The notes under the pieces are model-generated. The model worked only from the letters and a program-made list of their open reading frames with translations, was not told the DNA's origin and searched no databases. Source: Arthrobacter nitrophenolicus (lineage in GTDB: Bacteria; Actinomycetota; Actinomycetes; Actinomycetales; Micrococcaceae). From it: DNA of 64,000 nucleotides. The position numbers were made by a program, and so were the translations under genes. Location: contig NZ_AOFD01000007.1 in assembly GCF_000332815.1 (NCBI RefSeq), positions 58,932 to 122,931 of the forward strand, in the 5' to 3' direction. The stretch's first letter is position 1. Each line of letters opens with the position of its first letter. Positions 22,155 through 31,423 of this stretch are shown here, in pieces.

Positions 22155-22597
22155 GAAAAAGCAGGCCCAATGACGACGGCCAGATGATGGTGATGATCCT
22201 TGGATTCGTTGCGGTGGCCCTGCTGGTCGCAACGGTCATGATCGGCATCACCGCGGTCTACCTGGAGCACAAACGGCTGCTTTCACTCGCGGATGGCGCC
22301 TCCCTCGCGGCAGCAGACAGCTTCACGCTCGGCGAAGTCGAGTCCCACGGAGGAAGCCCGTCTGCCGTCCTCAATCCTGCCCGCGTCCGGAACGTGGCTG
22401 CTGACTTTGTTGCCAGGAGCCCGGCAGCGGAACGTTTTGATGCCCTTGCTGTAGCCGGGGCGACGGGATCGCCCGACGGGTTCACCGCCGTCGTGGTTCT
22501 CACCGCCGCCGTGCACCCGCCCGTGGTGAACTTCCTGGTCCCCGGCGGCATTCCAATCGAAGCGACGTCGACGGCGCGCTCCCGGCTGACTCGCTGA
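22151..22597 (+). CDS. TadG-like pilus assembly protein
   Basis: A 148-residue protein starting at GTG 22151. DDGQMMVMILGFVAVALLVATVMI is a short head plus one hydrophobic helix, followed by HKRLLSLADGASLAAADSF, the signature of TadG/RcpC-like pilus-assembly proteins (Flp pilus-assembly TadE/G-like). Its C-terminal domain is short compared with full TadG. It is the last gene of the tad cluster; 87 nt later prfB begins. Confidence 0.78.
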   Translation: MRKSRPNDDGQMMVMILGFVAVALLVATVMIGITAVYLEHKRLLSLADGASLAAADSFTLGEVESHGGSPSAVLNPARVRNVAADFVARSPAAERFDALAVAGATGSPDGFTAVVVLTAAVHPPVVNFLVPGGIPIEATSTARSRLTR

Positions 22598-22684
22598 CCG
22601 TTACCAGGGCAGAACAACGGGGCAGAGGGGCCGTACCACCATGGGACAAGGGCCAGGGGACGGATAGCGTAGGCTTAAACGACC

Positions 22685-23800
22685 ATGGCCAATATTGATT
22701 TTTCCGCTGAAATCCGCGCGCTCCGCGCCACTTACGCTTCCATCGAACGCGTCACTGACGTTGAGGCACTCAAGGAAGACATCGCCGAACTGAGCGAGCG
22801 GGCAGGGGAGCCGGACCTGTGGGACGACCCCGCGGCGGCGCAGAAAATCACCTCGAGGCTCTCGCACCGGCAGTCGGAACTGGAGCGCCTCACCAGCCTG
22901 GAATCCCGTATCGACGACCTCGAGGTGCTGGTGGAACTGGGCCAGGACGAGGATGACGCCGACTCCATGGGAGAAGCGGCCACCGAACTGGAGTCCATCC
23001 GCAAGGCCCTCAAGGAACTCGAAGTCGTGACACTGCTGTCCGGCGAATATGACGAGCGCGAGGCCGTCGTTTCAATCCGCGCGGGAGCCGGCGGCGTGGA
23101 TGCTGCCGACTTTGCCGAAATGCTGCTCCGGATGTATCTCCGCTGGGCCGAACGCCACGGCTACCCCACCACGGTCATGGACACGTCCTACGCCGAAGAA
23201 GCCGGACTGAAGTCGGCCACCTTCGAAGTAAAGGCGCCCTATGCCTACGGCACACTCAGCGTTGAGGCGGGAACGCACCGCCTGGTCCGGATCAGCCCGT
23301 TCGACAACCAGGGCCGGCGGCAGACCTCGTTTGCCGCCGTGGAGGTCATCCCGCTGATCGAGCAGACTGACTCCATCGAAATTCCGGACAACGAAATCCG
23401 CGTTGACGTCTTCCGATCATCCGGCCCGGGCGGCCAGTCCGTGAACACCACGGACTCGGCGGTGCGCCTCACGCACATCCCCACGGGCACCGTGGTGTCC
23501 ATGCAGAACGAAAAGTCGCAGCTTCAGAACCGTGCTGCGGCCATGCGCGTCCTGCAGTCCAGGCTCCTCCTCCTCAAGAAGGAACAGGAAGACGCCGAAA
23601 AGAAGGCGCTCGCCGGCGACGTCAAGGCCTCCTGGGGTGACCAGATGCGCTCCTACGTCCTCAACCCGTACCAGATGGTCAAGGACCTGCGCACGGAGCA
23701 CGAAGTCGGCAACACATCGGCTGTATTCGACGGTGAGATCGATGACTTCATCGACGCCGGAATCCGCTGGCGGACGGACAACCGCAACGCCGAAAAGTAG
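22685..23800 (+). CDS. prfB: peptide chain release factor 2
   Basis: RF2 terminates translation at UGA and UAA. This 371-residue protein has the codon-recognition tripeptide SPF in [11 protein letters not shown] and the peptidyl-hydrolysis motif GPGGQSVN. The length is standard. The frame is continuous from ATG 22685, so there is no programmed frameshift as in E. coli prfB. It lies directly before ftsE-ftsX, an order common in actinobacteria. Confidence 0.95.
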   Translation: MANIDFSAEIRALRATYASIERVTDVEALKEDIAELSERAGEPDLWDDPAAAQKITSRLSHRQSELERLTSLESRIDDLEVLVELGQDEDDADSMGEAATELESIRKALKELEVVTLLSGEYDEREAVVSIRAGAGGVDAADFAEMLLRMYLRWAERHGYPTTVMDTSYAEEAGLKSATFEVKAPYAYGTLSVEAGTHRLVRISPFDNQGRRQTSFAAVEVIPLIEQTDSIEIPDNEIRVDVFRSSGPGGQSVNTTDSAVRLTHIPTGTVVSMQNEKSQLQNRAAAMRVLQSRLLLLKKEQEDAEKKALAGDVKASWGDQMRSYVLNPYQMVKDLRTEHEVGNTSAVFDGEIDDFIDAGIRWRTDNRNAEK

Positions 23801-23984
23801 GAGCCTTGCGGGCCCCGGCCCGCGGATCCGGCGACACGCCCCCTGAAAACGATGTAATGCGCGGGCCTTCCTGCGTATAGTCGAGGGGCCGGGGCCCTAT
23901 TTCCCCAACAGAAACCCGTGCACCGGCTGCAGAACTGGGCTGCATTCGCAAGGATCGGCCATGCCCTGCAGGGTACTTAGGGCC

Positions 23985-24773
23985 ATGATCCGATTCGAAA
24001 ATGTCACCAAGGTCTACGACCAGAAAGCCCGGCCTGCGCTGGACTCGGTCACCCTTGAGATTGACCGCGGCGAATTCGCCTTCCTGGTCGGCGCATCAGG
24101 CTCCGGCAAATCCACGTTCCTCCGCCTGGTGCTGAAGGAAGACCGTGCCACGTCCGGCGCCGTCTACGTCGCCGGACAAAACGTTGCCAGGATTTCCAGT
24201 TGGCGGGTACCGCGGCTGCGGCGAGGCATCGGCGTCGTCTTCCAGGACTTCCGGCTGCTGCCCCAAAAGAACGTGTTCGCCAACGTGGCGTTTGCCATGC
24301 AGGTCATCGGCAAGAGCCGCAGCGTCATCCGGGACACCGTTCCCGAGGTGCTCAAGACCGTTGGGCTGGAGGGCAAGGAACACCGCATGCCGCACGAGCT
24401 CTCCGGCGGCGAGCAGCAGCGCGTGGCCATTGCCCGCGCCGTCGTCAACCGGCCCGGGATCCTCCTTGCCGACGAGCCCACCGGAAACCTCGACCCCACC
24501 ACGTCCATGGGCATCATGGGCATCCTGGACAAGATCAACCAGAACGGCACCACCGTGGTGATGGCCACGCACGACGACGACATCGTCAACGAAATGCGCA
24601 AACGCGTGGTTGAACTGAAGAACGGGGTGGTCATCCGTGATGAGGCCAAGGCCCTGTACACCTCAATGATCCCCGTGGTGGGACAGTCCCGCAGGCTCAA
24701 GGACGCCAGCGGCAGGGAAGAACCCGACGCCGGCCTGCCGGGCGACGGGCGCGAAGGCGGGGCACAGCGATGA
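23985..24773 (+). CDS. ftsE: cell division ATP-binding protein FtsE
   Basis: A 262-residue ABC ATPase that with FtsX activates peptidoglycan hydrolases at the septum. It has Walker [10 protein letters not shown], signature LSGGEQQR and Walker [13 protein letters not shown]. The start is ATG 23985 (protein [13 protein letters not shown]), which fits the family N-terminus better than the ATG 24 nt upstream. An acidic/Gly-rich tail of about 35 residues follows the core, as in other actinobacterial FtsE. It overlaps ftsX by 4 nt. Confidence 0.95.
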   Translation: MIRFENVTKVYDQKARPALDSVTLEIDRGEFAFLVGASGSGKSTFLRLVLKEDRATSGAVYVAGQNVARISSWRVPRLRRGIGVVFQDFRLLPQKNVFANVAFAMQVIGKSRSVIRDTVPEVLKTVGLEGKEHRMPHELSGGEQQRVAIARAVVNRPGILLADEPTGNLDPTTSMGIMGILDKINQNGTTVVMATHDDDIVNEMRKRVVELKNGVVIRDEAKALYTSMIPVVGQSRRLKDASGREEPDAGLPGDGREGGAQR

Positions 24774-25684
24774 GGCTCGCGTTCATCCTCTCCGAGATCG
24801 GCAGCGGCCTGCGCCGCAACCTGTCCATGGTGGTCTCCGTCATCCTGGTCACCTTCGTGTCGCTGACCTTCGTGGGCGCTGCCGGCATGCTGCAGATGCA
24901 GATCAACCAGATGAAGGGCTACTGGTACGACAAAGTCCAGGTGGCCATCTTCCTGTGCAGTGAAGGGTCGACGGCGGCCGGTTGCGCGGGCGGGCCCGTC
25001 ACCCCGGAACAGCAGGAGAGCCTGAACGGCCTCCTGGAGTCACCCGCGGTTGCGCAATACATCAACGACTTCCAGTACGAGTCCAAGGAAGAGGCCTACA
25101 AGCACTTCAAGGACCAGTTCTCCAACTCTCCCATCGTGGATTCCGTTACCCCGGACCAGCTGCCGGCATCGTTCCGGATCAACCTGAAGGACCCGGAGAA
25201 GTACCAGATCATCAGCGAAACCTTCTCGTCCCAGCCGGGCGTGGAAACCGTCATTGACCAGCGCCAGCTCCTGGAGCGCCTGTTCTCGGTCATGAACGGC
25301 GCCTCCCTGGTGGCTGTCAGCATCGCCGGTGTCATGATCGTCTGTGCCATCCTCCTGATCGCCACCACCATCCGGCTCTCCGCATTCAGCCGGCGCCGCG
25401 AGACCGGCATCATGCGCCTGGTGGGCGCTTCGAAGACGGTCATCCAGTTGCCCTTCATTTTGGAGGGCGTCATCGCCGCCGTGATCGGGGCGGCACTTGC
25501 CTCCGGAACGTTGTGGGCTGTTGCCCACTTCTTCCTCGGCGAGTACATGTCCCGGCAATATCCGGACACCGCTTTCATCTCGTCGGGGCAAACCCTGATC
25601 CTCGCGCCTGCCCTGCTAATCCTTGGCGGATCCTTGGCTGGAATTTCGTCTCTCTTGACCTTGCGCCGATACCTTCGCGTCTAG
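24770..25684 (+). CDS. ftsX: cell division permease FtsX
   Basis: A 304-residue membrane protein. It has one N-terminal helix (residues about 20-40), a large extracellular domain of about 130 residues that contacts its hydrolase partner, and three C-terminal helices ([18 protein letters not shown] and two more). It is the partner of FtsE, in translational coupling with it, and is followed 26 nt later by a coiled-coil M23 protein, the expected target. Confidence 0.94.
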   Translation: MRLAFILSEIGSGLRRNLSMVVSVILVTFVSLTFVGAAGMLQMQINQMKGYWYDKVQVAIFLCSEGSTAAGCAGGPVTPEQQESLNGLLESPAVAQYINDFQYESKEEAYKHFKDQFSNSPIVDSVTPDQLPASFRINLKDPEKYQIISETFSSQPGVETVIDQRQLLERLFSVMNGASLVAVSIAGVMIVCAILLIATTIRLSAFSRRRETGIMRLVGASKTVIQLPFILEGVIAAVIGAALASGTLWAVAHFFLGEYMSRQYPDTAFISSGQTLILAPALLILGGSLAGISSLLTLRRYLRV

Positions 25685-25710
25685 GTATGCAAACCAAACA
25701 AGGAATGCCC

Positions 25711-27135
25711 ATGAACTTCACTCAGCAGACGTCCCACCGCCCCCTCCAGAGGGCCCGCGGCAGGGTGCGCCGGACAGGTGTCCTCAGCGGCGTACTTGCC
25801 GTGGTCCTCGCTGCAGGCCTGGCGGCATCAACCCCTGCAGCGGTCGCTGACGAGCTTGAGGACCGCCAGAAAGCCCTCGAGGCGGAAGCTTCGCGGGTCC
25901 AGCAGTCGCTGGAGTTCGTGGATTCGCGCATTGCCAAGGCGGCGAGCGACCTGGTCATTTACCAGGGCCAGCTGCCCGGCGCGCAGCAGGCGCTCCTTGA
26001 GGCGCAGGGCCGTGTTGCCAGTGCTGTCAAAGAGGTGGAGGCCCTCTCGGCGCGCGTCGATATGGCGCAGCAGAACAAGGCGAAGATCACCCAGCAGCTG
26101 GAAACGGACAAGCAGAAGATCGCCGATACCAAGAAGCTCATTGGGCAGATTGCCACGCAGGCCTATAAGTCCGGCGGAGTGCCCTCCAACCTTTCCCTGT
26201 TTTTTGGCTCCAACAACGGCGGCAGCCTGACCGAGACCATGGACCTCGCGGACCAGGCCATGCGCAGCCAGAACGCCGCCATGGACAAGCTCTCCCAGCA
26301 GAGTGCCTCGAACGTCAACTCGGAAGCCCGGCTGCAGGCCGTAGAGGCGGAGATCAAGGACCTCAAGGCCAAGGCTGACGCGGCCCTCGAGCGGGAAAAG
26401 GCGGCGCGCGACGAGGCTGAGGCCAAGAAGGCGCAGGTGGACCAGCTCATTGCCGATACTGTCCGCCTCGACGCCGAACTCCAGGCTGCCAAGCCGGGCA
26501 TCCAGTCGCAGCTGGCGAACGTGCAGGCGAGCCAGAACGCCGTCGCCGCCGAAATCCAGGAACGTGACCGGAGGCTCCGCGAGGCCTGGGAAGCCGAGCA
26601 GCGCAGGCTTGCGGAAGCGGCGGCCGCCGCGGCCGCGGCAGCTGCCGCAGCAAAGGGCCAGGCGCCCCCGCCCGCGCAGCCGTTCGTGCCGCCCGTGGGA
26701 TCGCCGTCGGCCTTCGGACTCCGCCATCCGTTCAACGGCGGCGTCCCCATCACCTCCGGCTTTGGTTGGCGGGCCACACCTCCCGGAACCATCGACTTCT
26801 ATGGCCAGGGCGGCTATATGCACACCGGAATCGACTTCGGCGCAGCCTGCGGTACGCCGGTTTATGCGGCAGCGGCCGGCGAAGTTTTCGGCTCAGGCTG
26901 GAGCTCCGCGGACGGCGGCGGATGGCGGGTGAAGATCTCCCACGGACTGGTGGAGGGCAACACCCTGAACACCATCTACTACCACAACGCCAGCATTGTG
27001 GTGTCGAACGGCCAGCGGGTTTCCCAGGGACAGCTGATTGCCTACTCCGGCAACACCGGCAACTCGACCGGCTGCCACTCCCACTTCGAGACGTGGCTTA
27101 ATGGCAGTGCTGTGGACCCGATGGGACTGCTGTAG
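25711..27135 (+). CDS. coiled-coil M23 peptidoglycan endopeptidase
   Basis: A 474-residue exported protein. It has a signal peptide (GVLSGVLAVVLAAGLAAST), a long coiled coil rich in Glu, Gln, Lys and Ala (about residues 40-320), a Pro linker and a C-terminal M23/LytM domain. Catalytic metal ligands are visible in HTGIDFG and in CHSHFE, so it should be an active hydrolase. The plan matches EnvC/RipC-like FtsEX effectors. An AAGGA box precedes ATG 25711. Position right after ftsEX supports activation by FtsX; the cleavage target is inferred to be septal peptidoglycan. Confidence 0.88.
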   Translation: MNFTQQTSHRPLQRARGRVRRTGVLSGVLAVVLAAGLAASTPAAVADELEDRQKALEAEASRVQQSLEFVDSRIAKAASDLVIYQGQLPGAQQALLEAQGRVASAVKEVEALSARVDMAQQNKAKITQQLETDKQKIADTKKLIGQIATQAYKSGGVPSNLSLFFGSNNGGSLTETMDLADQAMRSQNAAMDKLSQQSASNVNSEARLQAVEAEIKDLKAKADAALEREKAARDEAEAKKAQVDQLIADTVRLDAELQAAKPGIQSQLANVQASQNAVAAEIQERDRRLREAWEAEQRRLAEAAAAAAAAAAAAKGQAPPPAQPFVPPVGSPSAFGLRHPFNGGVPITSGFGWRATPPGTIDFYGQGGYMHTGIDFGAACGTPVYAAAAGEVFGSGWSSADGGGWRVKISHGLVEGNTLNTIYYHNASIVVSNGQRVSQGQLIAYSGNTGNSTGCHSHFETWLNGSAVDPMGLL

Positions 27136-27223
27136 CCGCGTTACGGCGCTGCCGTAAACTGGTATGACTCCGGACCGGGCCGGCCTGGAGGACATCGCAA
27201 CCTGAAAACTGAGGAGCTTTCCC

Positions 27224-27697
27224 GTGCCTAAAGAAAGTGGCCGTAAAGTGGTGGCCACCAACCGGAAGGCCCGGCATGACTACCACGTGCTGGACACCTA
27301 CGAGGCTGGCATCGCGCTCATGGGAACTGAAGTGAAGTCCCTGCGCGAAGGACATGCATCGATGGTGGACGGTTTCTGTACCTTCTACAACGACGAGCTG
27401 TGGATGGAAGCCATCCACATCCCCGAATACAACCAGGGAAGCTGGACCAACCATGCCGCACGGCGGCGCCGGAAGCTGCTGCTGCACCGCGAGGAGCTCA
27501 TCAAAATTTCCCACAAGGTGCGCGAATCGGGGTACACCATTGTGCCGCTGCAGCTGTACTTCGTGGACGGCAAGGCCAAGGTGGAGATCGGCGTCGCCCG
27601 GGGCAAGCGCGAGTACGACAAGCGGCAGACCCTGCGCGAACAGCAGGACAACCGGGAAGCGCAGCGGGAAATGCGGGAACGCAACCGGCGCAGGTAG
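27224..27697 (+). CDS. smpB: SsrA-binding protein
   Basis: A 157-residue SmpB with normal length. It includes KVVATNRKARHDYHVLDTYE, the GTEVKSLR segment and a basic tail ending REMRERNRRR that enters the ribosomal mRNA channel. It binds tmRNA and is needed for trans-translation. The ssrA gene begins 73 nt downstream on the same strand, and an FtsEX-linked hydrolase lies upstream, a typical actinobacterial order. Confidence 0.96.
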   Translation: MPKESGRKVVATNRKARHDYHVLDTYEAGIALMGTEVKSLREGHASMVDGFCTFYNDELWMEAIHIPEYNQGSWTNHAARRRRKLLLHREELIKISHKVRESGYTIVPLQLYFVDGKAKVEIGVARGKREYDKRQTLREQQDNREAQREMRERNRRR

Positions 27698-27770
27698 GAA
27701 TGAATCCCGGAGAACATGCGTTACTATAGATAGTCCGGTGGGCATGCCTGCCGGTTTGGTAACAAAATAT

Positions 27771-28139
27771 GGGGATGATCGGTTTCGACGGTGTTTGTCG
27801 CGACAGGTGAAGCGGGCCGAGGATGCAGAATTATCTCGTTAACGCTTTCTGCAAAACAATAAGTGCCAAACAAACGCGCACTGACTTCGCTCTTGCTGCC
27901 TAAGCAGTAAGACAGTCCGTCAGCCCGGGGTTGCTATCGCCCCGGTTCCTGGCGTCATTTAGATAGCCACTGCTGTTTTCTCCCGTCATCGGAGTAAACG
28001 GGACTTTTAGATGACTGGGCCCGGATCAGCCAGCTGTTTGCAGCATGGCTGGGGCCGAGAAAATCCGACGCAAACTGCGCCCGGAGAAGCCCTGACAACA
28101 CGACATCGGACGGGGGTTCAATTCCCCCCATCTCCACCA
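27771..28139 (+). ncRNA. ssrA: transfer-messenger RNA (tmRNA)
   Basis: A 369-nt tmRNA. The 5' end is GGGGATGATCGGTTTCGAC and the 3' end has a T-arm GGTTCAATTCCCCCCAT with an encoded CCA end. The tag frame (27865-27903) starts at GCC and encodes AKQTRTDFALAA then TAA, close to known Arthrobacter tags. SmpB is encoded upstream. It rescues stalled ribosomes by tagging the nascent chain. Confidence 0.97.
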
Positions 28140-28140
28140 A

Positions 28141-28170
28141 AAAAGCCCCGGATTTCCGGGGCTTTTTTGT
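28141..28170 (+). terminator. ssrA intrinsic terminator
   Basis: A GCCCCGG/CCGGGGC stem with a 4-nt loop, flanked by A6 on the left and T6 on the right, directly after the tmRNA 3' end. Confidence 0.93.
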
Positions 28171-28369
28171 GCCCTCCCGCGGGAGGAAGCCAGTGCGGGC
28201 GCCGTAGCGCCCCGGCCCGCGGTCCGGGTGCTTTGCGTTCCCGGGCCGGCGCTGCCCGTTCACCCACGGCGTAGCCTGCACGGGACTAGGAGGCCGCCGC
28301 CGCTCGTTGTCATCGGTAAGGCCCGGTACCGCAAGGGCGGTCCGGGCGGGCACAACCAGGAGGTGCGCC

Positions 28370-29353
28370 GTGGACCAGGCGCGGGAACCGGCTTTCGTCG
28401 AGGACGACGGCGAGGTGCTGGATTCGTATTCACAGACAGTCATGCGCGTGGCGGCGGCCGTCACCCCGCACGTGGCGGCGATCGAGATGACGGCGCGGCG
28501 GCGCAACGGCAGGATGCGCATGGGAGCCGGCTCCGCAGTTCTCTTCACCCAGGATGGCTATCTCCTGACCAACTCCCACGTGGTGGCCGGGACAGAGAGG
28601 GGCCATGCGGTCTTCGCCGACGGCAGCCGGATGGAACTCGAACTGGTGGGCAGCGATCCCTTGTCCGATCTCGCCGTCGTCCATGGCAGGCGCCCGAAAG
28701 TTCCGCCCGCTGAATTCGGAGCCGCGGAAACCCTGCGCGTGGGACAACTTGTTGTGGCGGTGGGAAACCCGTTGGGCCTTGCCGGCTCTGTCACGGCGGG
28801 CGTCGTGAGCGGCCTTGGCCGTGCCATCCCTGTGTGGTCGGGCAACAACCGTAGGGTCATCGAAGATGTCATCCAGACGGACGCGGCGTTGAACCCCGGT
28901 AACTCCGGGGGTGCCCTCGCCGACACGCACAGCAGGATCGTGGGCATCAATACTGCAGTGGCCGGCGCTGGGCTGGGACTGGCGGTTCCGATTAATGCGA
29001 CCACGCGGCGGATCATCTCCGCCCTGCTGTCCGACGGGCGGGTCCGGCGCGCCTACCTGGGCCTGGTCAGCACCCCGATCCGGCTGAACCCCAGCACAGT
29101 GATCAGGACAGGCCAGCGGGAAGGGCTGCGGATCGTGGAGGTGCTGCCCGGCTCACCGGCTGACAGGGCGGGCCTGGCAGCGGGAGACATCCTCCTGACG
29201 GCAGGTGGGCGGCCCGTCAGCAACGCCGAAAGCCTGCAGCGGCTGCTCTTTGCGGACGCGATCGGCCAGCCGCTGGATCTCGCGGTACTGCGGGATGGAG
29301 CGGAGAGCCATCTGGTGGCCGTGCCGGACGAGATGACCAGCAACGGCAGCTAA
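28370..29353 (+). CDS. HtrA-like serine protease with PDZ domain, no signal peptide
   Basis: A 327-residue trypsin-like protease of clan PA. The catalytic triad is visible: His in LTNSHVVAG, Asp in SDLAVV and Ser in GNSGGAL. A C-terminal PDZ domain follows (about residues 225-320, GLRIVEVLPGSPADRAGL). It starts at GTG 28370 behind an AGGAGG box. Unlike the usual DegP/HtrA, no signal peptide or membrane segment is seen at the N-terminus, so it may be cytoplasmic. It stands alone on its strand, 230 nt from ssrA. Substrates are unknown. Confidence 0.85.
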   Translation: MDQAREPAFVEDDGEVLDSYSQTVMRVAAAVTPHVAAIEMTARRRNGRMRMGAGSAVLFTQDGYLLTNSHVVAGTERGHAVFADGSRMELELVGSDPLSDLAVVHGRRPKVPPAEFGAAETLRVGQLVVAVGNPLGLAGSVTAGVVSGLGRAIPVWSGNNRRVIEDVIQTDAALNPGNSGGALADTHSRIVGINTAVAGAGLGLAVPINATTRRIISALLSDGRVRRAYLGLVSTPIRLNPSTVIRTGQREGLRIVEVLPGSPADRAGLAAGDILLTAGGRPVSNAESLQRLLFADAIGQPLDLAVLRDGAESHLVAVPDEMTSNGS

Positions 29354-29383
29354 ATGCGCCGGAACAGCCAGGGAAAAGCCGCG

Positions 29384-29764
29384 TCAGCGCCCTGTGTCCG
29401 GCGCCGCAACGTCGGCGATGCCCACGAAGCGCGTCCCGACGCCGTCGAACTCGCTGCGGACGAACCCCGGAGCGGGAGGCGGCACGTCCGCGGGGGAATG
29501 ATGATGGCAGACAACGTACGTGAAGTCCGGCCACCATTTCTTGGGGCGCGCCGCCTCCTCGTAGCCGCAGACCGCGCACTCAAGGTGGACCCAGACCGGC
29601 CGCTTGCCCGTCCGGTTGGCGCGGGACTGGACCAGCCAGGGCGGCGGATCATCCAGGATCGCACCCAGTTCGGCCTCGGTCATCCATTTGGGAAGGCCGT
29701 GGCGCTGGGCCATTTCCAGCGGCACATCCAGGGCAATTGCCGCGTCACGTCTGCTAATCATCAC
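29384..29764 (-). CDS. conserved hypothetical protein
   Basis: A 126-residue protein that begins MMISRRDAAIALDVPLEMAQRHGLP, a short helical start with charged residues. The middle has LECAVCGYEE and YVVCHHHSP, a possible zinc-ribbon-like CxxC/CHHH arrangement, which is speculation. It faces the HtrA-like gene (stop at 29353) with 30 nt between, and has good codon use. I do not recognise the family. Confidence 0.6.
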   Translation of the reverse strand: MMISRRDAAIALDVPLEMAQRHGLPKWMTEAELGAILDDPPPWLVQSRANRTGKRPVWVHLECAVCGYEEAARPKKWWPDFTYVVCHHHSPADVPPPAPGFVRSEFDGVGTRFVGIADVAAPDTGR

Positions 29765-29838
29765 TGTCCACCATACGGGAGCCCGCCAAATCAGTGCCGG
29801 GCCCCGGCGCTGGCGGACCGACTATCCGGGCCGCGTGA

Positions 29839-30240
29839 CTAGGCTGTCAGAGCGATGCCGGCAGCAGCCGCGGCGAATCCGAGCACCAGGTTGACGGCGA
29901 TATTGAGGGCTGCCGCGCCGACGCGCGACTCCGCAATGAGCCGAACTGTGGCCGTGGTCCAGGAACTGAAGGTGGTCAGCCCGCCCGCCAGTCCGGCCGA
30001 CAGCCCGGCCTGCCAGTCTGGGCCCAGTTCAAGCCCCGCTGCCGCGCCATGGGAAAGCCCGATGATGAAGCATCCCGCCACGTTCACCAGCAGGGTTGCC
30101 CACGGCCAGTGCAGCTTCTGCTTTCCCCTGCCGGTCCGGATACTGCGGGTGGAGCTGTGGTGCGCGAACCAGCTGTCGACGGCAAAGCGCAGGAGCGCCC
30201 CCATCACGCCGAAGACGCCCACCAGGACGGCACCGATCAT
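29839..30240 (-). CDS. crcB: fluoride ion channel CrcB, second copy
   Basis: A 133-residue four-helix membrane protein. CrcB/Fluc channels export fluoride. The pore motifs LLVNVAGCFIIG and GGLTTFSSWTTATV are visible. It begins at ATG 30240, overlapping the stop of its paralogue by 4 nt. Gram-positive bacteria often encode two CrcB proteins that assemble together, so a heteromeric channel is likely. Confidence 0.9.
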   Translation of the reverse strand: MIGAVLVGVFGVMGALLRFAVDSWFAHHSSTRSIRTGRGKQKLHWPWATLLVNVAGCFIIGLSHGAAAGLELGPDWQAGLSAGLAGGLTTFSSWTTATVRLIAESRVGAAALNIAVNLVLGFAAAAAGIALTA

Positions 30241-30665
30241 GGCCGGCCGCCGGAAACAGTGTCCACGGGCTGGCGGGTGAGCCGCTTGCCCAGCCGCCAT
30301 CCCGCGGCTGCGGCAGCCAGGCCCAGAAGCAGCGATAGTGCCAGGTAGGCGATCCACACCGTGTGCTGGCCCGCCCGGGCCAGCTGGTCCACCGCGAAGA
30401 CCACGGCAGAGAACGTGGTGAAGGAACCAAGCAGTCCGGGTCCCAGTCCGGCGCGAAGCCAGAACGCAGTCCGGGGCCGGGCCATCCACGCGGTGGTCAG
30501 CGCGGCCAGGACGAAGCTGCCGGCAACGTTGATGCACAGCGTCGCCCACGGCAGCGACGCGGGCTGGTCGGGGAACGCCAGCGCCAGGCCGTACCGGAGT
30601 TCGCTGCCAACCAGGCCACCGGCGCTAACGGCAAGCCAGGCCCGCCAGGCGGGCGCCGGCCCCAC
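30237..30665 (-). CDS. crcB: fluoride ion channel CrcB, first copy
   Basis: A 142-residue CrcB paralogue with four hydrophobic segments; the motifs CINVAGSFVL and GSFTTFSAVVF match the Fluc pore. A longer frame would overlap the upstream regulator, so the GTG at 30665, with GGGAGA about 9 nt before it, is preferred. That start lies one nucleotide after the regulator stop, implying translational coupling. Confidence 0.85.
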   Translation of the reverse strand: MGPAPAWRAWLAVSAGGLVGSELRYGLALAFPDQPASLPWATLCINVAGSFVLAALTTAWMARPRTAFWLRAGLGPGLLGSFTTFSAVVFAVDQLARAGQHTVWIAYLALSLLLGLAAAAAGWRLGKRLTRQPVDTVSGGRP

Positions 30666-30666
30666 G

Positions 30667-31380
30667 TCAGCTGTCTCCCAGCAGGCAGCCGGGATGGGGA
30701 TGGTCGCTGTGGACCCAGAGGGCGGAGGTGACCTCATCCGCCAGGTCGTAGTCCCTGGTGTGGCCGGAGTTCCGGATCCGCACCATCAGGGCCCCGCCGA
30801 ACGGCCGGCGCCCCACCACCTCGACCTCGGCGTCAAGGTCGATCTCTTCAGCCGACAGATAGCGGAGCAGGTCCGGGTTGTCGTCGCTGATGCGGGTGAT
30901 CCTGCCGGTGTGCCCCTGATCCAGCTCGCCCATCAGGTGGGCCCGGGGCATCAGGACCTTGCCGTCTGCGGTGGGGATGGGATCCCCGTGCGGGTCCCTG
31001 CTGGGATCGCCGAGTTTCGCGGCGACACGCTCAATGAAAGTGTCCGACACCGCGTGCTCGAGCAGTTCGGCTTCGTCGTGGACCTCATCCCAGCTGTAGC
31101 CGAGCTGCTGGACAAGGTAGGTTTCGATCAGCCGGTGGCGCCGCACCATGGACAAGGCAAGCCGCAGGCCTGCATCCGTGAGGGTGATGGCACTGTACGG
31201 CTTGTGGTCAACAAGGCCCTGGTCCTTGAGCTTGCGGACCATTTCCGACACCGACGAATTCGCCACGCCCAGCCGTTGGGCAAGCTGCGAGGACGTGATG
31301 GGCTTGTCCTGCCATTCGGTAAAAGAGTAGATGACCTTGACGTAGTCCTCGATGGAGGAGGAGGGCGCGCTGGTCTTCAC
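30667..31380 (-). CDS. DtxR/MntR-family metal-dependent regulator
   Basis: A 237-residue iron or manganese-dependent repressor. It has an N-terminal winged HTH (QLAQRLGVANSSVSEMVRKL), a dimer/metal domain with HRLIETYLVQQLGYSWDEVHDEAELLEH, and a C-terminal SH3-like FeoA region. The residue that is the Cys ligand in DtxR (equivalent to Cys102) is Glu here (EAELLEH), as in MntR-type proteins, which hints at manganese; that reading is by analogy. The start is GTG 31380. It is the first gene of a three-gene run with two fluoride channels. Confidence 0.85.
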   Translation of the reverse strand: MKTSAPSSSIEDYVKVIYSFTEWQDKPITSSQLAQRLGVANSSVSEMVRKLKDQGLVDHKPYSAITLTDAGLRLALSMVRRHRLIETYLVQQLGYSWDEVHDEAELLEHAVSDTFIERVAAKLGDPSRDPHGDPIPTADGKVLMPRAHLMGELDQGHTGRITRISDDNPDLLRYLSAEEIDLDAEVEVVGRRPFGGALMVRIRNSGHTRDYDLADEVTSALWVHSDHPHPGCLLGDS

Positions 31381-31423
31381 AGGACCAAGCCTACCGAATG
31401 GCCAGGGAGCGCGGCGGAACCGC

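Noticed and set aside
22685..22800. Programmed frameshift in prfB
   Set aside because: The frame is open throughout from ATG 22685, with no UGA slip site as in E. coli.
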